Origin: Cyclostephanos tholiformis
Lineage: Eukaryota; Bacillariophyta; Thalassiosirophyceae; Thalassiosirales; Thalassiosiraceae
Direction of reading: 5' to 3'
Assembly: GCA_036939975.1 (NCBI GenBank)
Contig: JALLPB010000093.1
Span: forward strand, 1-27,105
DNA: 27,105 bases
Positions within the stretch are counted from its first letter, which is position 1. The number at the start of each line of letters is the position of its first letter. Both the position numbers and the translations under genes were made by a program. Below, piece by piece: positions 21,860 to 27,105 of this stretch. The notes under the pieces are model-generated. The model saw only the letters and a program-made list of their open reading frames with translations. It ran no database searches and had not been told where the DNA came from.

Positions 21860-23488
21860 TTATCCATCCGTTGACAAAGCCCGTCGAAGGAACAAGACAG
21901 AGTGATTCGGATGGATGACGCCGTGATGAGCATTTTCCGTGCCTACCGAGTCCCACCCTTTTCCCATTTGATCGGCGGGGGAGTAGAAGGGGTCCACGAA
22001 GCCCATCCTCGACGCGTAGGGATTATCATCATACACAAGGGGCAACTGGCTACAACAAAACGAACTTCCATCGTCATCGGCCGTAATCGTCTCCTCGAGG
22101 ACCTCACGATCCCTTGAGGCGTCGATAATCGAGTGGGCCGTGATCAGCATCGGCTTGTCTGTCCGGAGGAGGAATTTCAGCGTCTGATGCCACATGCCCC
22201 TGAGATTCGGGTGGCCTAATCCCGGATTGAACAGTGCATACCCATCCCACGGCAGCATCGGCGTGACCTTTGTCGTCATCCCTCCTGCCCCTTCCTCTAC
22301 GGTTTTTTCCGTTCCTTCACCGCCGGGGGATGACGATGAGTTGCGTAATCCGAGAACGACCTCGTGAAGGAAAGAGGGGTGATAGTTCATCACGAGTCGA
22401 TACACGGTGGCTTCGTCATCGTTGTTCCCCCCCCCCATGCGTCCATCGGCATCTTCGTATTCGATTTCGTCGATATCGTTCGTGAGCGACAGGTCTATCG
22501 TCCTTGTCATGAGTCCACGGGGAACGTCCGGTCCAACGAAGTCGATCGTGCATACGACGATGGACGTCGTTCTTTTACACCCCTCCCCCACAACAGCCTT
22601 CCCGACATCGTCCCGACGATCGTATTCGTCGCCGTGCATATCATAGCCATCGCGATGACGACCGCCCCGATGATGAACTGTGACCAACGCGATTAGGAAC
22701 TCCCTCCAATAATCGTCGGGGAGGGTGCATTCCGCCCTCGCCCCGACGCAGCAAATTCGCAATCCCCCGCCGTCGGGGGGATGATGCGGGGGGACCGTCG
22801 TCCTCCCCCTTTCGCCACGTGGATCGGCGGCGGCGGCGGCGGTGTTTGGGAAGACAACGCCCCCCGATCGCGCGAAGTGCCGACCGAGAGTGAGGGGGAA
22901 CGTCAGGGGATGACTCAGCAGTCCGACCGCCGCCGACGCGTGCCCATCGACGTCGACGTCGTCGTCGTCGCCGTCGTCGTTTTCGTCATCTCCTCGGTGG
23001 TGTACGTCGCCGCGAGCACGATTACGAAGTATCCCTCGCACGTCCCATCCGCGCCAATCGAGGTAATCCTCGAGGGACCCACCCCGATGTACCGGATTCA
23101 TCGTATCGTCGTCGTCGTCGTCGTAATACTCATCGCCGTAATAATCGTCACGACGACGATCGTTCCCGTCCATCCCCCCCATGGTTCGTCGATGCGATCG
23201 TATTCGCGATCGAAAGTCGGGCACGGAGAGGAGCCGTCTCGCGACTTCGGGATGATGCGACGCGAGGGATCGGATGGGACAGCGATGGTGGTAGTTGTTG
23301 TAGTCGAGCGATGGCCGTCCGATGGAGGATGAACCGCCGCCGTAGCCACGAGAGATTATCACCGCATCGGGTCGACGCGATCGCATCGACGACGATGACG
23401 ACGACGACGACGACGTAAATGCGCGCGATCTCGTCCATGGGAGGAAGAACGGCCGACGCGACGATGGGGGCGACGGGGGGGATGGCAT
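21860..23488 (-). CDS. MSS51 C-terminal-domain-like protein, probable mitochondrial or plastid import
   Basis: Single uninterrupted frame of 542 aa from the ATG at 23488. Residues 1-40 are rich in Ser, Pro and Arg with no acidic residue (RSRAFTSSSSS), like an organelle presequence. Residues 100-185 are low complexity with Asp, His and Arg runs. Residues 243-536 resemble the C-terminal domain of MSS51/MYND-type proteins: LRICCVGARAECTLPDDYW at 243-261, IDFVGPDVP at 315-323, ALFNPGLGHPNLRGMWHQTL at 418-437, DKPMLITAHS at 444-453, DDNPYASRMGFVDPF at 487-501 and PNHSVLFLRRA at 527-537. Yeast Mss51 acts in COX1 translation, but most family members are uncharacterised, so no function is claimed. 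The MYND zinc finger usual in Mss51 is absent. The 5' half is strongly GC-rich with Asp codon runs. Confidence 0.7.
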   Translation of the reverse strand: MPSPPSPPSSRRPFFLPWTRSRAFTSSSSSSSSSMRSRRPDAVIISRGYGGGSSSIGRPSLDYNNYHHRCPIRSLASHHPEVARRLLSVPDFRSRIRSHRRTMGGMDGNDRRRDDYYGDEYYDDDDDDTMNPVHRGGSLEDYLDWRGWDVRGILRNRARGDVHHRGDDENDDGDDDDVDVDGHASAAVGLLSHPLTFPLTLGRHFARSGGVVFPNTAAAAADPRGERGRTTVPPHHPPDGGGLRICCVGARAECTLPDDYWREFLIALVTVHHRGGRHRDGYDMHGDEYDRRDDVGKAVVGEGCKRTTSIVVCTIDFVGPDVPRGLMTRTIDLSLTNDIDEIEYEDADGRMGGGNNDDEATVYRLVMNYHPSFLHEVVLGLRNSSSSPGGEGTEKTVEEGAGGMTTKVTPMLPWDGYALFNPGLGHPNLRGMWHQTLKFLLRTDKPMLITAHSIIDASRDREVLEETITADDDGSSFCCSQLPLVYDDNPYASRMGFVDPFYSPADQMGKGWDSVGTENAHHGVIHPNHSVLFLRRALSTDG

Positions 23489-23988
23489 CTATTGCGAGAG
23501 TTGTTCCAGAAAAAGACTCCGATAATAATATATAATCGTGAAAAATAATGTCTACACCGTAATACAAGTTTAACTCCATACAAGCTGATAGGGCCTGCGG
23601 CATGGGTTTCAGTTAACAATTGTTAGTTATATTTTTTTTACTATTAGTAGTAATACCATATGCAGGTTACGAGTACACTATTGGGCTACGGAGTCACACT
23701 GTTGGTAACTCCTCCGCAAGCCGCATAAAAAATAATGGCGGGAATGGTTTATGGTTTGAACGGTGAGAATGGTGGGGCAGAAAGAATGGCTGAATTGGCA
23801 GAAATCTTATTCTCCAACGTAAGATGCAACGTAGGAATTAGTAGAGAATAGAGAGAGGAGACTTTGTATGTCATCGATCATGTGGTCGCAAAATCTACAT
23901 AGGTATCATCGTAGGAATCAAAATTCGCTAACAGAAAGACAGAAAGAAATTTTTTTTGTACCTAAAAATAAACATAGGAATCAATCTC
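23489..23988. other. Spacer upstream of the MSS51-like gene
   Basis: No gene is visible in 500 bp. The part next to the MSS51-like start should be its promoter. Scattered copies of GGAATGG/GAATGGTG words near 23737-23800 are related to the minisatellite that follows. An open frame starting at 23868 only becomes long by running into that repeat. Confidence 0.5.
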
Positions 23989-24408
23989 GGATTGGTCGGA
24001 ATGGTCGGAATGGTCGGAATGGTCGGAATGGTTGGAATGGTGGTTGCAATGATTGGAATGGATGGAATTGTCGGAATGGTTGGAATGGTGGTTGGAATGA
24101 TCGGAATGGTGGTCGGAATGATCGGAATGGTGGCCGGAATGGCCGGAATGGCCGGAATGGCCGGAATGGCCAATATTGCCGGAATGGTCGGAATAGTCGG
24201 AATGGTCGGAATGGTCGGAATGGTCGGAATGGTCGGATTGGTGGTCGGAATAATCGGAATGGTCGGAATGGTCGGCATGGTTGGAATGGTCGGAATGGTC
24301 GGAATGGTGGGAATGGTAAAGATGATCGGAATGGTCGGAATGGTCGGAATGGTCGGAATGATCGGAATGATTGAAATGGTCGGAAAGGTCGGAATGGTTG
24401 GAATGGGT
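23989..24408. repeat. 9-bp-unit minisatellite, (GGAATGGTC)n, about 46 units
   Basis: About 420 bp of tandem 9-mers with consensus GGAATGGTC. Variants are clustered: GGAATGGCC forms a block near 24130-24170, and GGAATGGTG, GGAATGATC and GGAATGGTT are interspersed, which points to repeated local duplication. Because the unit is a multiple of three and lacks stops in most frames, four frames stay open for more than 110 codons, encoding (NGR)n, (GMV)n, (TIP)n and (RPF)n. I regard these as artefacts. It lies about 100 bp downstream of the minus-strand USP-RING gene. Confidence 0.92.
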
Positions 24409-24511
24409 GTATAGAAACCAAAAATTTATTTATAAGCATTACCATTGCTGAAAGATCAGGTTCCGTTATTGGCCAAGGTGCCAGTTAACAAACATACTCG
24501 AGAGCTTGGAA

Positions 24512-26535
24512 TTAGCATAAATCTTCGAACCTTATTGTATCTCGGCACATAGGACAATTTTTCTTAATAACAAATTTTGTTTAAGCTTCATTTTTTTGCA
24601 AAACGTGCATGGATAATACCAATCAAAGTCTTACCTGTTCTCTCATCCACATTTCAATACAAATTCGATGAAAAATGTGTTTGCATTGAAGATGCATGCT
24701 GGTTTTGCGATTGTTAATATCAATCATAAGAAAGCAGATTGCACATTTGACCTCCTCCTGTAGATTGTCCTGTGCCGAATTACTCCCATCATCACTTAAT
24801 GTGATACTTTTACTATTTGTTTCCTGTCTTAACACAATGAATTTACAAAATAATGAGTTGAGATATGATGGAATCAGTTTGCTGATCACAGATATACTCA
24901 CCCTGTTTAACTCTGAGTTACATTCTACTGCCCGTGGATCTACCGTCGAATCAAGCCTTGCTAGGTTGCCTTCTCCATGACAGTTTTGTGCCACACCGTT
25001 AGCGCACGACGCTCCTATATCATTTTCGACGACCTGGAATAACCCGGTCAAATACATAATGATTTAATCCGATAGGTGCACTGATAAAGAAAATAGTAAC
25101 ACGTACCTCCTCTATTTCGGCTGAATTATTCCCCACATCACAAATGGTGATGTTTGATATTTCAGGAATACATACCTCGTTTAACGTGGTCTGAATGAAG
25201 AAAGGAATGGTAGTATGTTATAATGGCGAGAATGGATTAAAATAAGCACATTGTGTAATATGCTCCGTCTCTGATAGTAGGAATACTTACCGTGTTCAAT
25301 GTGGTCGTATCTGAAATACAAACGACACCATTTTCACTTCCATCATTCTGCATTTTAGACTGAGTGTCACGATCAATGTTGTCATATTGAGAAAATCTTG
25401 AGTCCGACCACTCATCCGAATTGTAACCATGATGATGGGTTGATGTGTCACGGTTCTCGCCAGAAGAGCTTATGCCGTCTAAAGATATTCCACTGTTTTT
25501 AACATAAAATAATATCGCTGCAAGTCTTTGATACGGTTTCTTCACCGTCATGACTCCGTGACTTCTTTTGTTGATAAAAGATATGGGCTTGACTTCATCG
25601 TCGTTATATTCATACCAATTGCCAGATACCTTCTCTTTACAAATTGCAGTCCAATGACCCGAACTGTTTTGCTTCATGTGGTGATTTACTGAAGCAACGA
25701 GGTCGTATCTTGCATCCTCAGCTCCATCATTAATTCCTAAGATTTCGTTGGGAATGAAGTTTTCAACAGGAAAATCAACAGATGATAGGATTTTACCTTC
25801 CATGGTACTGCGACAGAGACAAATACATAGTATCTCTGGATGGCAAGATATCCAATGCCATTTGACTGATGGCGTAGTACTATTGCATCGTTCACAATGG
25901 TTCTCAGTGTTGTTATCGTTTTGGGCAAAATAGTACGATAACATCTCCCCGAGAGTGCAGCTGTTATTCCTATTGTTGCTTTCATGATGATGTGGATCAA
26001 ATTTAAGTAGGAGTTCCTGAAAAGCGGTCTCTCTTTCGGCTGTTGTTTCATGGCACACGGAGCACTTAATAGTCTTCTTTGTAAATCCTGAGTTGAACAG
26101 GTTCAAGTAGGTTGTTTGTGCTGTAATCTCCTGAAGCATAGTGTTCTTTAATAGCATCCAGAATTCATGTGCATCGCCTATAATTTGAACGATTGTAATA
26201 ACAGTGTATGAGTTAAAAAGAATTATGGGAGCATCGTTACGTGTACCTTCCTCGGTAGAGATATTCCCGTCTATTTCTGTATTATTAACGTGCTTACAGA
26301 AGCCTGCAAGGACTATCGCTCCTTGTTGTGCATCGGTGTTACTCTGATTGAGGTTATTGACTATGCTTTGACGAAGTATAGTTTCGTTGTTATGGTTCTT
26401 GCACATTTTGTTGCGATTTGACTGCGCCCATCGTTCACAACCGGCCCATTGACATGGCCATTTCCTCTTCTTCTTCTTCCTGGTAGCTTCATCTTTGCTG
26501 TCAGCTTTTCTGTTTAATGTTGATTCATCATCCAT
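24512..26535 (-). CDS. Ubiquitin-protease-like (USP/C19) domain fused to a C-terminal RING-H2 finger, six exons
   Basis: Exons, 5' to 3': 26247-26535, 25291-26177, 25107-25190, 24902-25033, 24635-24823 and 24512-24562. All introns are GT-AG and all joins in phase, giving 543 aa. The first intron (69 nt) is itself open and in frame; if retained the protein is 566 aa. Numbering is for the spliced form. A basic N-terminus holds C28, C33, C45 and H48, a possible zinc knuckle. USP landmarks: GDAHEFWMLL (97-106), CSVC (135-138) and CERC (191-194), the His box GHWTA (270-274) and WYEYND (284-289). The USP Cys box is not found. Residues 340-490 are Ser/Asn/Asp-rich. The RING-H2 finger uses C491, C494, C511, H513, H516, C519, C530 and C533, with the last pair on the 17-codon final exon. 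The protein could bind ubiquitin and act as an E3 ligase; this is inference. Confidence 0.78.
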
Positions 26536-27105
26536 TTTAGTGTGTTGAGGGAATAATTGGTGAAAAAGCGGTAATGGCGGAATGGCAGAATGCCAAAGAC
26601 AATAAATAGCCCGAGATTATTCAAAAATATAGTTTAAGGGTGGGAATGGAGGAATGGCGGATCGTCAATCTCAATGGCCCGGCAGTAAATTCATAATATA
26701 GACTAAAATTAGTTGAGAGTCAAAAAGTTATGGCAAATGCTGTGATTGTACGCATTCATCCACTCAATTTTTGTAATTTGCTCCTTGAAAGTTAATAAAT
26801 TGCGAAGGTATGCCTTTTCGTATATTGTACATGCGTATTAACAAAGATGTCACCGCATATCTATAGATGGTCAATTTAAATACCTTTTGAACGATTGACA
26901 TACTAAGATCACACTACGCAGGCATCCGATTAAGCAGATAGCGTCCATGATTGCACAGAAATAATCTCCAATTTCTTTCCGGAGAACATGGATTCTCTCT
27001 GTTTTCTTTAGTGGGGATTTGATGGAATGATAATTTTTTATTTTCTAGTTGAACATGAATAAGTTGCGAAGGTATGCGCTTTCTCGTATATTGTACATGC
27101 GTATT
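26536..27105. other. Upstream region of the USP-RING gene
   Basis: AT-rich, no gene visible. GGAATGG-type words recur at about 26577-26660, like those in the minisatellite on the other side of the gene. The gene's promoter should be in the first few hundred bases. Confidence 0.45.
26800..27105. repeat. Spaced direct repeat, second copy cut by window end
   Basis: A 40-42-bp unit starting TTGCGAAGGTATGC and ending GTACATGCGTATT occurs at 26800-26839 and 27064-27105, with two extra bases in the second copy. The copies are 264 bp apart start to start. They could be long terminal repeats, a tandem array with a period of about 264 bp, or remnants of one; the window ends inside the second copy. Confidence 0.7.

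Noticed and set aside
22781..23332. Plus-strand frame of 183 codons
   Set aside because: Antisense shadow of the GC-rich 5' half of the MSS51-like gene, with Val runs from reversed GAC repeats.
23868..24414. Open frames of 110-170 codons on both strands over the GGAATGGTC array
   Set aside because: They exist because a 9-bp unit keeps frames open; four different frames are open at once and there are no splice or domain signals.
1..27105. CRISPR arrays, bacterial operons or defence systems
   Set aside because: Genes have introns and eukaryotic domains; no spaced short direct repeats with unique spacers were seen.

Overview
The window looks like nuclear DNA of a photosynthetic stramenopile, most likely a centric diatom. 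The signs are: short canonical GT-AG introns (about 70-280 nt) in almost every gene; an ASAF-like plastid-import motif (TDAF) at the N-terminus of one protein; a secreted protein with two chitin-binding type-2 domains that resembles diatom girdle-band proteins; many Ser and Asp homopolymers encoded by TCG/GAC runs; and Harbinger-type and pogo-type DNA transposons. No rRNA, functional tRNA, CRISPR array or bacterial operon was seen.

Layout: (1) 1-3.0 kb, most of a Harbinger/IS5-like transposon: a spliced, intact-looking DDE transposase on the minus strand and a divergent spliced accessory ORF on the plus strand, with a 46-bp inverted repeat between them. (2) 3.3-7.8 kb, a four-exon gene for an Mfd-like transcription-repair coupling factor (1331 aa). 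(3) 7.8-10.9 kb, gene-poor DNA with repeats, including a 381-bp MITE-like element with about 30-bp terminal inverted repeats. (4) 10.9-14.3 kb, a four-exon gene for a 1022-aa secreted, cysteine-rich, chitin-binding wall-type protein. (5) 14.3-18.2 kb, AT-rich DNA with two decayed, tail-to-tail genes: an unknown repeat-family ORF and a pogo-like transposase riddled with TGA stops. (6) 18.2-19.3 kb, a two-exon gene for a probable plastid-targeted membrane protein. (7) 19.7-21.5 kb, minus strand, a five-exon gene for a membrane-anchored dynamin-like P-loop GTPase. (8) 21.9-23.5 kb, minus strand, an MSS51 C-terminal-domain-like protein. (9) 24.0-24.4 kb, a 9-bp-unit minisatellite. (10) 24.5-26.5 kb, minus strand, a six-exon gene joining a ubiquitin-specific-protease-like domain to a C-terminal RING-H2 finger. 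(11) The last 0.5 kb holds a spaced direct repeat cut by the window edge.

The genes do not form a pathway; this is an ordinary eukaryotic arrangement of independent genes between transposon-rich spacers. The most unusual item is the USP-RING gene, which keeps the USP His box and zinc-binding CxxC pairs but shows no Cys box, and reaches its RING finger only after splicing. Exon boundaries were built by eye from splice motifs and phase agreement, so each needs transcript support.
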